A stretch of 64,000 nt of DNA from contig CAJJDO010000019.1 in assembly GCA_905183005.1 (NCBI GenBank), positions 106,008-170,007 on the forward strand. Direction: 5' to 3'. Below are positions 24,006-34,190 of the stretch, piece after piece (positions within the stretch are counted from its first letter, which is position 1; the number at the start of each line of letters is the position of its first letter). Source of the DNA: Paramecium pentaurelia. Its lineage: Eukaryota > Ciliophora > Oligohymenophorea > Peniculida > Parameciidae. The translations under genes and the position numbers were made by a program. The notes beneath the pieces were generated by a model, which had not been told where the DNA came from, did no database searches, and saw only the letters and a program-made list of their open reading frames with translations.

Positions 24006-24364
24006 TTTACAATAAATGCATATTAATATGAAACAAGAGAATAATTCTTACAATTAATTATAAACTATTTATATTAATTAAATATCTTAGATAAGAACTA
24101 TAGATAGAAATATACTTTGAATTTGTTTATAATTTTAGTGATATTATTTCTAACAATTTTAGATGGAATAATAAATGATAATTATAATTTAAGTTTTATA
24201 AATTAATTCTAAACTAGTTATTAAACTTATATCAATTTTAATTACTTTATGAATTCAAACATATATAATCTAATTTTTTAACACTTATTTGAATTTGCAT
24301 TAATTTTAATATTAATTTGTTAAATTATTTATTATATTAAAAATTAAATAAACATATATAGAAC
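24006..24364. other. Gene-free AT-rich stretch
   Basis: About 360 nt between GPI and the LITAF-like gene. It is almost entirely A/T, with no structure or open frame worth calling. Confidence 0.55.
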
Positions 24365-24694
24365 ATGATTGCTAATAATGAATTAGTGTTAGGAGATTAG
24401 TAAAATTAAATATGATGTAGACCTAAATAAATCAAGTGTCCTTTCTGTTCAAATTCAACAGTTTCAACAGTTACTTTTAAGAACGGATATATAAGCTATA
24501 TTACGTGTTTCTTAGTTTTGCTTATTTTTGGACTTATGCCAAGTCTATTGTTAATTCCAGTTATTATGATAATTACAAGAACTTTAATTCATAAGTAGTT
24601 TTGATTAAATGAGTTTAGATGTTCTGCATGCAATGAAGAAATTGGTGGTGATGGCAAAGTATTTCATGTATTAGGTGTAAAGGATTCAGTATGA
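24365..24694 (+). CDS. LITAF-domain-like small membrane-associated zinc protein
   Basis: Two introns (24400-24420 and 24595-24618), both holding an in-frame TGA, leave 94 residues. The protein has CPFC near residue 20, a membrane-inserting hydrophobic stretch (ITCFLVLLIFGLMPSLLLIP), then HKCSACNEEIGGDGKVF. This C-x2-C / hydrophobic / H-x-C-x2-C layout is the LITAF (SIMPLE) zinc domain. In animals such proteins sit on late endosomes and bind the ESCRT machinery; in ciliates the family is common. The gene ends only 20 nt before the next start, with an alternative upstream ATG for the next gene overlapping this stop. Confidence 0.82.
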
Positions 24695-24714
24695 GTATTA
24701 TTATATTTTTAAAG

Positions 24715-25404
24715 ATGATGTCATTCAAAATTGGAGAATTTGGAGTTATTTTAACAAAAAGAATAGTTATTGGAACTTTGTTATTAATCTTAACTTTAGG
24801 AGTTTTATGGTATAGAATATTAGATATGCCAACTTAATAATGGATGGATTATCATTAACATTATAATCCTAATATTACTATTACTGATACTTGGACTGAT
24901 TATTTAGAGAAATGCACAAAAGAGAAAATATTTCAAAATCTCTAATTTTAATAAAGTTGCTAATAAAAATATATCGATAGAACAATAGTAGATTGGAAAG
25001 GTATAATTAATATATTCAAATCTAGGTTATGCAATAAGAGTAGAAGATAATTAATAATCTTTAATGAAGTTCTTACATCATTCTGTTAATATTTTAGTAA
25101 AAATGGATCCTGCAGAGAGTGAATTTCATCCTGATTTATTATTGACTGCTGATAGTGAAATAGCTGCTGAATTATGTAATATTTATTCAAGATTCTTTTA
25201 GCTTCAGAAATTGAAAAATTAGAAAGAGGAAGTGAATTTAGTTTCACAGCTATTATTAAATCCATTGGGGATTTCTAAAATATTAGACATTTTCATCTCC
25301 TAAACTTAACTAAACTCGAAGGGTATATTGAAATTCCACCTCATCTTCATTAATAGAGCAGATATGGAAATTCTTAATAGTTTCTTGCTTCATCAACTGA
25401 TTGA
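24715..25404 (+). CDS. Single-pass membrane protein, resembles wolframin C-terminal domain
   Basis: A 212-residue protein; introns at 25001-25025 and 25176-25201 give exact codon length. The N-terminus has one strong transmembrane helix (TKRIVIGTLLLILTLGVLWY). The rest reads as a soluble domain: WTDYLEKCTKEKIFQNLQ, WKGYAIRVEDNQ, SEFSFTAIIKSIGDFQNIRH, FHLLNLTKLEGYIEI. The order W-x-G-x3-R-V-x-D, then EFSFTAxIxxxGDF...FHLLN, recalls the OB-like C-terminal domain of wolframin, the ER calcium-homeostasis protein, where the comparable end is IEFSTILEGRLG...FELKAI. That match is weak and by eye only. An in-frame ATG at 24691 overlaps the LITAF stop; I prefer 24715. Confidence 0.6.
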
Positions 25405-25445
25405 ATATATGAGTAATAATATAAAATAAGTATATATATATGTAT

Positions 25446-26144
25446 TCATTATTTCATTAAAGATATCATTTTTTAAAGATCTACTTAGATTTCCTCTTAT
25501 GTAACTTATTAGCAAAACCCACCTATAATATTATTTACTAAATCTACCATTTTTCTTAAGCAATTCTTCAAGATAAGATTATTTACTTGAAGCAGATGGA
25601 CAATAATAAAATTATGGCACATTAGATTAATTATTATGTTATGGCTATTCATTTGTATTAGACTATCTTCGATTCATCTTTTCTAAATACTTAAGAGCTT
25701 TTTTATTCATTATTCGGCAAGGAGCTTTTAAAAATCTTTATTTTTAATCTTCGATTCTACACCATGGACAAATATATTTATATTTAGTATCTTCCACTAA
25801 TATGTCAATTTAGGAAATTCCATTTTTTGATTCACATTATAAATGAGTCTAAACTACTATATATAAATATTATACCCATTTTTCACATCCATCTTGATCA
25901 CAACCAATCCATTTTTGACCATCCAAAAAATTTTAATTGTCTTCAGAATAGACCTTAATTTTGATTTAAAATATACTTATGCACAAAAATAACAGCACTT
26001 TTTTTCATTATATAAATTTAAACATTCTTAACAGAAATACAGAGTTTAATTGCTGAATTTAGCTGGCCAAACTTATGTTTATTCATTTCGACAATATTAA
26101 TTCATGCAATCATCTTCTTATTGTTTATCTTAATCATCAATCAT
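25446..26144 (-). CDS. PHD-finger protein
   Basis: Four exons, with introns at 25954-25976, 25849-25875 and 25523-25547, give 207 residues. The N-terminal zinc region has CMNQYCRNE, CQECLNLYNEKKCCYFC, then WIGCDQDGCEKW, an intron, THLQCES and YICPWC. The Cys/His order C-x2-C...C-x4-C-x4-H-x2-C...W/C-x2-C is that of a PHD finger, with a pre-PHD zinc knuckle in front. PHD fingers read histone H3 tails, so a chromatin role is likely. The C-terminal half is basic and Gln/Asn-rich without other motifs. The stop at 25446 leaves 41 nt to the convergent wolframin-like gene; without the last intron the frame would overrun into that gene, which supports the intron. Confidence 0.8.
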
Positions 26145-26345
26145 TTCAAAAATCAATATATTTAAATAAGAGTTTTTATATTATTTTATTTTATCAAACT
26201 TATAATTAATTTATGTAATTATTGATGATAATACTCTTAATTCTAAAAATTTATTATCTAATATGTTTTAATCATATCTATAAAAGTGACATCTTATTAA
26301 TTGTTTAAAGGTGACAAATTTTGGAATTAAAAATATCTATTTTTT

Positions 26346-27675
26346 ATGTTTACAAAGATTTTCAGCTCATTTAGACATTATAATATCTTTCGAAATAATG
26401 CTAAACAATTGATGTTAGTTGGATTATTATCAACTATTTGTTATAGATAGAGACTAAGCTTATAGGTTAACCCTAACATTAAATAATATGGTGATAACCT
26501 AAATAGAGCATTCAAAAGAGCATTACAACCTGAAGATGATTTTTAGTATATTATTATATCTAACTTAGTAAAAATACAATTATTTTATCTGGTAACTCTA
26601 ATAAAGAGTTGGCTGAAGGTATTATTCTTTATCAATAATTATTAGAAATTGCTGAATATTTGAATATTAAATTAGGTAGTGTCACCATTGGAAGATTTGC
26701 AGATGGGGAATGTCAAATTTAAGTTGATATTATATATAAAATAGGTTCTTGATAATATTAGAGGAAAAGATGTTTTTATCATACAATCAACTTCACCTCC
26801 TGTTAATGATAATTTAATGGAATTATTATTATTAGTTTCTGCTTTAAGAAGAGCATCAGCAAGAAAAATTATTGTTGTGGTTCCATATTATGGATACGCA
26901 AGACAAGTATCCTTTATACTATATTTTTAGGATAGGAAATGTGCACCAAGAGTTCCTATATCAGCTGCAGATGTTGCTAGATTATTAGAAACAGTAGGGG
27001 TTGATAGACTTATATCTGTTGATTTACATTGCGGATAAATTCAAGGGTTCTTTGGACCTAGAGTACCTGTTGATAATCTTGAAGCAAACTTAGTTGCTCA
27101 AAATTATTTATCACTCTAAAAATAATATGAATTTAAAGATGTTGCAATTATTTCACCAGATGCAGGTGGTGTTTATAGGGCAAAGAAATTTTAAGAATAA
27201 TTTGATTAACATCATCCTGGAATTCAATCACATTTAGCTATGATTATTAAATAAAGAGAAGGACCAGGAAAAATTGCATCCATGAACTTAGTTGGTTAAG
27301 TAAAAGGAAAGGATTGTATTATAGTTGATGATATGATTGATACTGCAGTAAATTTAATCCTAAATTCATAAAGGGTACACTCTCTGAAGCTGCCAGAGTC
27401 TTAAAAGAACAAGGAGCCAATAGAGTCTTTGCATTTGCAACTCATGCCTTATTTTCTGGCAAAGCATTTACAAATCTCTCAAGTCCTTCCTTAGATTAGA
27501 TCATAGTTACAAATACCATTCCATCAAAACCTCAAGAAGAAGTATTAGGTGACAAAATCTGTAGATTATCTGTTGGTAATTGATTTAGCTAATTTAAGCT
27601 CCTCTATTGGCAGAAGCTATTTATAGGGTCTAGAAAAAGGAAAGCGTTTCAACTTTATTTGATATTAAACATTGA
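26346..27675 (+). CDS. PRPS: Ribose-phosphate pyrophosphokinase (PRPP synthetase)
   Basis: It makes PRPP from ribose-5-phosphate and ATP for nucleotide synthesis. Introns: 26546-26568, 26619-26645, 26723-26744, 26907-26930 and 27348-27373. Core motifs: IILSGNSNKELAEEIAEYL, GRFADGECQIQV, VFIIQSTSPPVNDNLMELLL, VVVPYYGYARQDRK, the signature VDLHCGQIQGFF, SPDAGGVYRAKKF, and the PRPP loop CIIVDDMIDTA-GTLSEAA. The end is LLAEAIYRVQKKESVSTLFD. The N-terminus has about 60 extra residues (MFTKIFSSFRHYNIFRNNAK...), basic and hydroxylated, possibly an organellar presequence. Near 27555-27600 the frame needs either a 17-nt intron or two one-base corrections to reach the conserved C-terminus. Confidence 0.93.
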
Positions 27676-28606
27676 TTTAATATACCATTTCAGATATAAA
27701 TTTTAATTTTTAAATAAATAATTATTTACTACTTAATAAGTATTAGTTTTAACTCTTAATTATCTCTTCTATTGTAAATGATTAATAAGAAAATTATTAT
27801 ATTTTAATGTTTAAAAATTTAGTATAAATATATACAAAAAATTAAACAGGTTTTTATAATGAATAAGTTTAATATTCCCTTACTTATAAATTCTTTAATC
27901 TTCATAAGAAAGAAATAATAAATTAAAAGTAAATATACAGACTTATAGATATATAATAATTAAATATGATGATACTGTAAAATTTAAAATCTTTAATTTT
28001 TACAATAAGAGATATAATAGAAAAGGATGATATTAATAAATAATTAAAACATTCTTCATTTAGATTTTATATTTTAAGTTTATATAGGTGAATATATTGA
28101 TATAATTTTTATTATTTAGTTCAAATTATGAGATTAAAAATACTTTATTCAATCTTTCTAAGATATTAATAGATTACTTTTAAGGCTTAAGAAATTTAAC
28201 ACATGGATTTAAGATCTAGACAAATTATTCCTGGTGATGGAAAATTATAACTTAATATCAGAAATACTATAAAAAGAATTTAGTGAAAAAATTAAGTTAA
28301 ATTATGTAGAAAGTCAAATAATTTAAAGATTTAAATTTAACATAATAAAGAGTAAAGCCTTATTCATGAGGGTTTGAATTAAGAAGTATCATAGCTTTCA
28401 AAATGAGAAAAACAATGTTTATGATAGATAAAGATATATATAGGTAATCAAATATATTTCAAAGTTGAATTCCTTTATTTTGATATTTTTCATACAATAG
28501 AACAAAACTATTCAATCAACAAATGATCTGTAAATTTTAATACTTTAAGCTATCTTAAGCTTATATTAGTATATATATTATTTTAATAAATTTAAATATA
28601 AAAACA
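27676..28606. other. Mostly gene-free region with one weak short gene candidate
   Basis: About 930 nt of A/T-rich sequence. One candidate on the plus strand runs 27966-28237: MMILQNLKSLIFTIRDII, an inferred 32-nt intron at 28088-28119, then a helical Leu/Asn/Lys-rich end, 79 residues in all with exact codon length. No family is recognised and the long intron is at the edge of the local size range, so confidence in it is low. The rest shows no supported gene. Confidence 0.35.
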
Positions 28607-28683
28607 TGATCACTGCCAGTCTCGAAATGGCAGCCTCGTAAATTGTAAAAAAACGAGTGATAACGTCTACACCACAGTATCAA
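28607..28683 (-). tRNA. tRNA-like element, probably degenerate (valine-type D arm)
   Basis: This 77-nt island is much richer in G/C than its surroundings. On the minus strand it begins GATACTG and ends CAGTGATC, which pair over 7 bp if one G is bulged. The D region GTGTAGACGTTATCAC is almost that of eukaryotic tRNA-Val. An anticodon-type stem CTCGT/ACGAG encloses 13 nt, too long for a normal loop unless a 6-nt intron is present. A T-loop TTCGAGA sits in an imperfect stem. The anticodon cannot be read safely. It could be a damaged tRNA gene, or a real one with an indel error as seen elsewhere in this window. Confidence 0.45.
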
Positions 28684-28987
28684 TAGAAAACTATTTCTTA
28701 TAATATTTATTACAAATGCAAAATCAATTAAAATATATCATAATTTATTATAGAATTAGGGGTATTCTAAATAAATTTAATAATAAATATTTTTCACATA
28801 TGTGGAGTTTATAAATTAAGGTTTATAGTAACAAAAATTGAGTTTGATATTATGTTGAATATTTTTAAATAATTAGAAATAAGGGGAATAAACTTATAAT
28901 ATATAATAATTACTGAGTTTATTGTATTTGATTAATATTTAGCCATTATAATCCTAATCTTCTAATATTATAAATTTTATTATCAAT

Positions 28988-29982
28988 ATGTGTTAAACAT
29001 CAATTGAGGAAGAATACAGTGTAATAAGTAATATAGGATGTGGATTTTCAGCTGAGTATTGTTTTAAATTGAAAATTAGTGTATAATTAGTTTCAAGATC
29101 TGGAGAATTAATGGCACTGAAAGTATTTAAGGCTTAGTAAGATTAACTATATGAGAATGAGATTCGTATAATGAACAAGTTAAGTCACATTTCTGGAGTT
29201 ATTAGAATAAGAGAAAGTCAACTTAGAGGGTGTATAATGATGGATTATGCTAAGTATGGAAACTTACTATAATACTTATAATAATCACGATTGGAAGAAA
29301 ACATAGCCAGAAGTTTCTTTAAATAAATGATATTCAGTAATAGTTCATATATATAATTAATAGTAATTGATAAGATTCATAAGATGGGTATTGCTCATAG
29401 AGATTTAAAATTAGAAAATATATTAATAGATGATTAATATAAGTTGAAGATTTGTGACTTTGGATTTGCTGTTCAATATTTAGATGAATAAGGAAGAAGA
29501 ATTAAAGTGAATGAGTAATTTATTATCTTTATGATTATAGTTATGTTGGGACACCTTAAACTGCAGCCCCAGAGATATATCTTAGACAGCCATATCATCC
29601 AGTAGAGGCAGATTTGTTTTAGTTAGGAGTTATTTTATTTTAAATTTGTGCTGGATCTAGTCCATTTCATAATGCTAATATTAAGTGTGATCCAAATTAT
29701 TAGTTTATCTATAGGTAATATTTGATTTGATTATGTAGATAATAAATAGGAAAGTTTTGGGAAAAACATTAGTTCGAGTTTTCAGCTGAATTAAAGGATA
29801 TTATAGTCAAACTTTTGGCTTTTAATCCAAATCGGAGATTATCAGTAATTTATATATTTATTTTTGTATTATAGATTCCTGAAATTCAGTCTCATCCATG
29901 GATGTAAGGCGAAGTAGCTGATTAATCATAAATCATTGATGAAATGGAATACAGATGGTCATTGCTCTCTTTGTAAATTTGA
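28988..29982 (+). CDS. Serine/threonine protein kinase, ciliate-type
   Basis: Four introns (29337-29363, 29515-29540, 29715-29738, 29845-29874) leave 888 nt, 295 residues. The kinase core has a loose glycine loop (NIGCGFSAEYCFK), ALKVFKAQ with the ATP-binding lysine, ENEIRIMNKLSHISGVIR, the catalytic loop HRDLKLENILID, DFGFAVQYLDEQG and a divergent activation end GTPQTAAPEIYL in place of the common GTPxYMAPE. The lobe ends NPNRRLSIPEIQSHPWM. All catalytic residues (K, D in HRD, D in DFG) are present, so it should be active. The subfamily is not clear; the ULK/CAMK-like HRDLKLENIL hints at that branch. Confidence 0.85.
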
Positions 29983-30071
29983 TAATTAATTACTTATAAC
30001 TTAAATTCATATTTTTTAATATAATATAATAGAATTTTATTTTTATAAGAACATTTCTAAACTAAAAATTT

Positions 30072-30390
30072 ATGATTTCATTATTGATTTTTCTATTTTC
30101 TCTTTTTAATCAAGGATGGGTAACTTATAATAACAGATGAGATGATTTTCTAAAAGTTATTTCAGAATTTAAAAGAAAATGGAAAAAGTAACACATCCAC
30201 TGATTTTCTAAATAATTTAAGGAATCATAAAATAAATTTATTTTAAAGTTATATAGAAAAGGAGTAGAAAAAAATAAAGCTCTTTGAATATACTTATAAT
30301 TCTTATAAAGAAATTAATTGTAAAAATTAATCTGAAAATAGTTAAATAAATCAACATTATTCTTTTGAATCTTCAAAATATTTGATATGA
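30072..30390 (+). CDS. Small secreted or lumenal protein, unknown family
   Basis: An N-terminal signal sequence MISLLIFLFSLFNQGW is followed, after a 22-nt intron at 30120-30141, by a 80-residue polar part (MIFQKLFQNLKENGKSN, FQSYIEKEQKKIKLFEYTYN, CKNQSENSQINQHYSFESS). The total of 98 residues is exact after splicing. There is a single Cys in the mature part and no recognisable fold. Size and signal peptide are consistent with ciliate secreted small proteins, but nothing identifies the function. It sits 89 nt after a kinase gene and is convergent with the B-box gene. Confidence 0.55.
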
Positions 30391-30569
30391 TATTTTGTTA
30401 GATTATTGATTTATACTATATAATAATAATTATTATTATAATTAGAATTATTTCCTAATCTGTTGAGAATATCTAAAAATATTTTATTTACATCCTTTTG
30501 ATATATATGATCAATAAAATTGATTGAAATTTATTTATATATATTAATAATATTTTTTATATATTACAA

Positions 30570-31870
30570 TCACTCCCAATCATCTAAAATTTCTACCCTT
30601 TCTCCTGCACTACCCAAATTAACACAAAAAACAATTTCATCATTTTCTGGAATATCAAATGCTAGTGATATTGGTTCATTCAATGAATTTTTATTTTTAA
30701 ACTTTACTATCTATTATATGGATATTTAATATAAATACTTTATTTTCTAAATTGACATCTATAATAATAATATCCCCAGTTCCAAATGGAAAAGATTTAG
30801 ATATCATATTTTCCTCCTTTTTATTATGTGACCATACATGATCATTAGATGATGCCATATATGAGCCATGTCCCATAGCTTAATAATCAAATCTCAGACT
30901 AATTTATTTAATTTGAAGAGTACTTCTTTCCTTGAAGAACATTTTTTAATGCTATCCCCAAACCAATGAAATTAGTTAAATGTAAAATTTTAAAAGCAAT
31001 TTTACATGAATCTTAAATAGAAGGTTCAATTAAAATAAATCTATTTTCAATATTTTATTGCACAGATTGAGTAGCTATTTTAAAATCTTGTACATTAATT
31101 GTTGTTGATTTCATAGTTTAACTAAATATGAAATTAATTTGATTATGATTAATAATTGGCAAAGTAAACTTTTCAATTGGTTTAGATATTTTTTAAGTTG
31201 ATTATTTAAATGATGTCAATAACATTTATAATTAATTAATGGCTTCTTATGACTAGAATGATAATTATAGAATTTTTTACTGCTTTTGAATAGGAATCAA
31301 ACAGTTTTTAAGGTTTAAAATCGATTTCAATTTTTCCAGGTTATTGTTAACTTACATTTTCAATAATCTTACGTACATCTTATTTTAATAAATCTACATT
31401 CTTATATTGTGTATTTAAGATTTATTGAAACAATTAAGGAAAATTCATTTATGTTTGATTTTATTCCAATAATCTTTATTTTGTATTCTTATGACTTAAG
31501 TTAATTTAATCTTCAAGTAATTTTATTTGTCTATTGATAAGACATAAAAATCATACAAAACCATTTTTTAGACTATATCTTTTAGACTTGATAACATTTT
31601 AAGACGAACTTAATCTAATTGTTCAAGTAAGGATTCCAATGAATTTTGATTTTACTTAGCATTAACATTAGTATAAATATCTGCAAGAAAGATCTTTAAT
31701 GGAATGACTTTATGCTTAGAATGTTTTTAAGTTCTACAAACAGGACAGATGAGTCCCATTTCTTTACAAGTTGTTTCAAGACAAACAAAGTTAAGTTATT
31801 CTCCTTCATGCATGTCTCCATATGGACAATTAAGATAATTCATGACTCTAGACTTTATATCCTCAGACAT
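30570..31870 (-). CDS. B-box-like zinc protein with coiled coil and SPRY-like C-terminal domain
   Basis: TRIM-like order without an obvious RING. The N-terminus is a zinc region: CPYGDMHEGEQLNFVC, CKEMGLICPVC and KHSKHKVIPL give Cys/His spacing as in B-boxes. A coiled coil follows (SLESLLEQLDQVRLKMLSSL and beyond). The C-terminal third, MGHGSYMASSNDHVWSH, FPFGTGDIIIIDVNLENK, LNEPISLAFDIPEND, VNLGSAGERVEIL, has the beta-strand and GTGDII pattern of SPRY/B30.2 domains. Introns are at 31253-31280, 30899-30923 and 30711-30738. Near 31516 the frame breaks by one base in an A run (DKQ then LLEDQINLSH). It could be a ubiquitin-system or cytoskeletal adaptor. Confidence 0.7.
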
Positions 31871-32016
31871 TTATAAATGAAATATAAAATTTAACAAATA
31901 GAGTATATATTTGTTATTATATCATATGATTTTTCAGATTATTATATAGATTATAAAGTTCTAGCTAAAGACATACATTTTACTATTTGTAGCCTGAAAA
32001 TTATAATTATATTTAA

Positions 32017-33965
32017 ATGAAAAAAAATATTGATGACGAAGATGTTGACCCCTGTTAATTTATTAAAAATTTAGATACTGGAGATACTTATAGTGTTAAC
32101 AATTTTGGGGAATTAGAAATAGAATAACATTAATACACACCTTTACATTCGAAGAAAAATAGATGGAAGAATTTTTGGACAAAAATGGAAGAAATAAATG
32201 AAAAATTATATGATGCATGTGAAAAAGGAGATGAAGATATTGTTTCTAGATTACTTAAAGATTAAATTGATTTAAAAAAATAAGTTTAATAATCAAATGG
32301 ATCAACTACTACAAGTCTTATTGGAGAAGAATTTTAAGAGTTTATAGGATTATTAAATATAGATTGTAAAGGATTAGATGATTGGACAGCCTTACATCAT
32401 GCTATCAATAGTAGAAGGGTAGGAATAGTTAAATTATTGCTAGATTCTAAAGCTAACCCTAATTTAAGTACTTAAATGAAAAGTACTCCTTTACATCTTG
32501 CATGTTTAAGAAGAAGTCTGGAAATAGTCTAAATACTTTTATAGCATAAAGTTGATTTGAATTGTTAGGATTCTGATTTAAATACTCCTTTGCATATAAG
32601 TTCAGAATTTGGAGAAACTTAAATTGTAGAATGTTTATTGAAAAATGGAGCAGATGGTATTTATTTAGTATCATTATTCAAATTAGCAACTTTAAAGAAT
32701 TCTCATTAAAAGACTCCATTAGATGTGACTATGTCATCAGAAGTTAGGATGATTCTTTAAAAGTATGTTCCTAATACTGAAGGATATCAATCAAGATCAT
32801 AGATAGGTGGATAAATAGTAAGAAACTCTAGGGCTGATCATATTGAAAGACTATTAGGAAAAGTTAATGAGTTATCAAAAATGGAAATATTGAAATAATC
32901 ATAAGAAACTATGAAATAGAAATAAATAAGTATTCCATAACCTGTACCTTAATTTGTAGATATTAATGTTAATGTATATAAATTATAAATTAATAGGCTT
33001 CTTCACCAGATGGTTATGTATTTCATAAATTACTTGGGAAGGGAAGCTTTGGAGAAGTATATTTTGCTACAAGAAAATAAGATGGAGAATAATTTGCTAT
33101 TAAAACTCTTTGTAAAGAAAGGGTTTTTACTAAAAATTTAACTAGATATGCTTAAACAGAAAAGAATGTTCTTAGTGTTATGAAACATCCATTTATTGTT
33201 AGATTACATGCAGCATTTCAAAATTCATCAAAATTATTTATGGTTTTAGATTTTTGTCCAGGAGGTGATTTAGGATAATTATTAACTAAATAAGTTAAAC
33301 TTAGTGAAGATGTGGCTAGATTTTATATATGTGAAGTGATTTTAGCTTTAGAAACATTACATAAAAATTGTATCATTTTTAGAGATCTTAAACCTGACAA
33401 TGTTGTATTGGATACTAAAGGACATGCAAAATTAACAGATTTTGGATTATCAAAAGAAGGGGTTTATGATAATCTTACTAAGAGTTTTTGTGGTTCAATT
33501 GCATATCTTGCTCCTGAAGTTCTCATGAAAAGGGGCCATTCAAGAACAATTGATTGGTATTTAGTAGGAGTCCTTCTTTATGAAATGATTGTAGGAATGC
33601 CACCATATTATAATTAAGATAGAGAAATGTTATTTGAGAATATTAAAAAAGGAGTACTAAGAATTCCAAGAACTATGAGTGAAGAAGCAAAAGATTTAAT
33701 TAGATCATTATTAGTCAGAGATCCATCTTAAAGATTAGGAGCTAAAGCTGATGCAGAGGAAATAAAGAAACATGTTTTCTTTAAAAATATCAATTGGGAT
33801 GATATCTACAACAGAGTATAAGATGGTCCTTTTATAGAAAAGGATAATACTAAATAATGGGTTAAAGAAACAATTGATGTAATTATTTAATTATATTTTT
33901 AGATGAAATTTATTGATTAATCCCAATCTAATTAAAGAATGTCTGATTGGTCTTTTATTTAATGA
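32017..33965 (+). CDS. Ankyrin-repeat AGC-family protein kinase
   Basis: Introns at 32657-32686, 32974-32996 and 33879-33902 leave 1872 nt, 623 residues. Residues about 60-250 hold ankyrin repeats: KLYDACEKGDEDIVSRLL, WTALHHAINSRRVGIVKLLL, STPLHLACLRRSLEIVQILL, NTPLHISSEFGETQIVECLL, QKTPLDV. The kinase domain (from about 325) has LLGKGSFGEVYFATRK, AIKTL, FRDLKPDNVVLD (FRD for the AGC-typical YRD), DFGLSKEG, SFCGSIAYLAPEVL, then GAKADAEEIKKHVFFKNINW and the AGC C-tail start. All catalytic residues are present. Ankyrin repeats in front of an AGC kinase are a ciliate-type fusion, perhaps for substrate or location choice. A 146-bp spacer separates it from the divergent B-box gene. Confidence 0.9.
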
Positions 33966-34190
33966 AATAATATAATTTATTATTGTTTTTAGAAAGTATT
34001 AAACTATAGAATTCAATCCATCTCAATAGGAATATAATAATTTATTAAATTATTCATTATATTCTAAATTATAAAACAAATTGTGTTTTATATATATCAT
34101 ATAATTAAATAGTTTAATTATTAAACTAAAATAAAATGAAACTTGAAATAAATAAATTGATCTATAAATATATATATATTTTTGGTCATA

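Noticed and set aside
30520..30729. Plus-strand ORF of 69 codons
   Set aside because: Shadow of the SPRY-like end of the minus-strand B-box gene.
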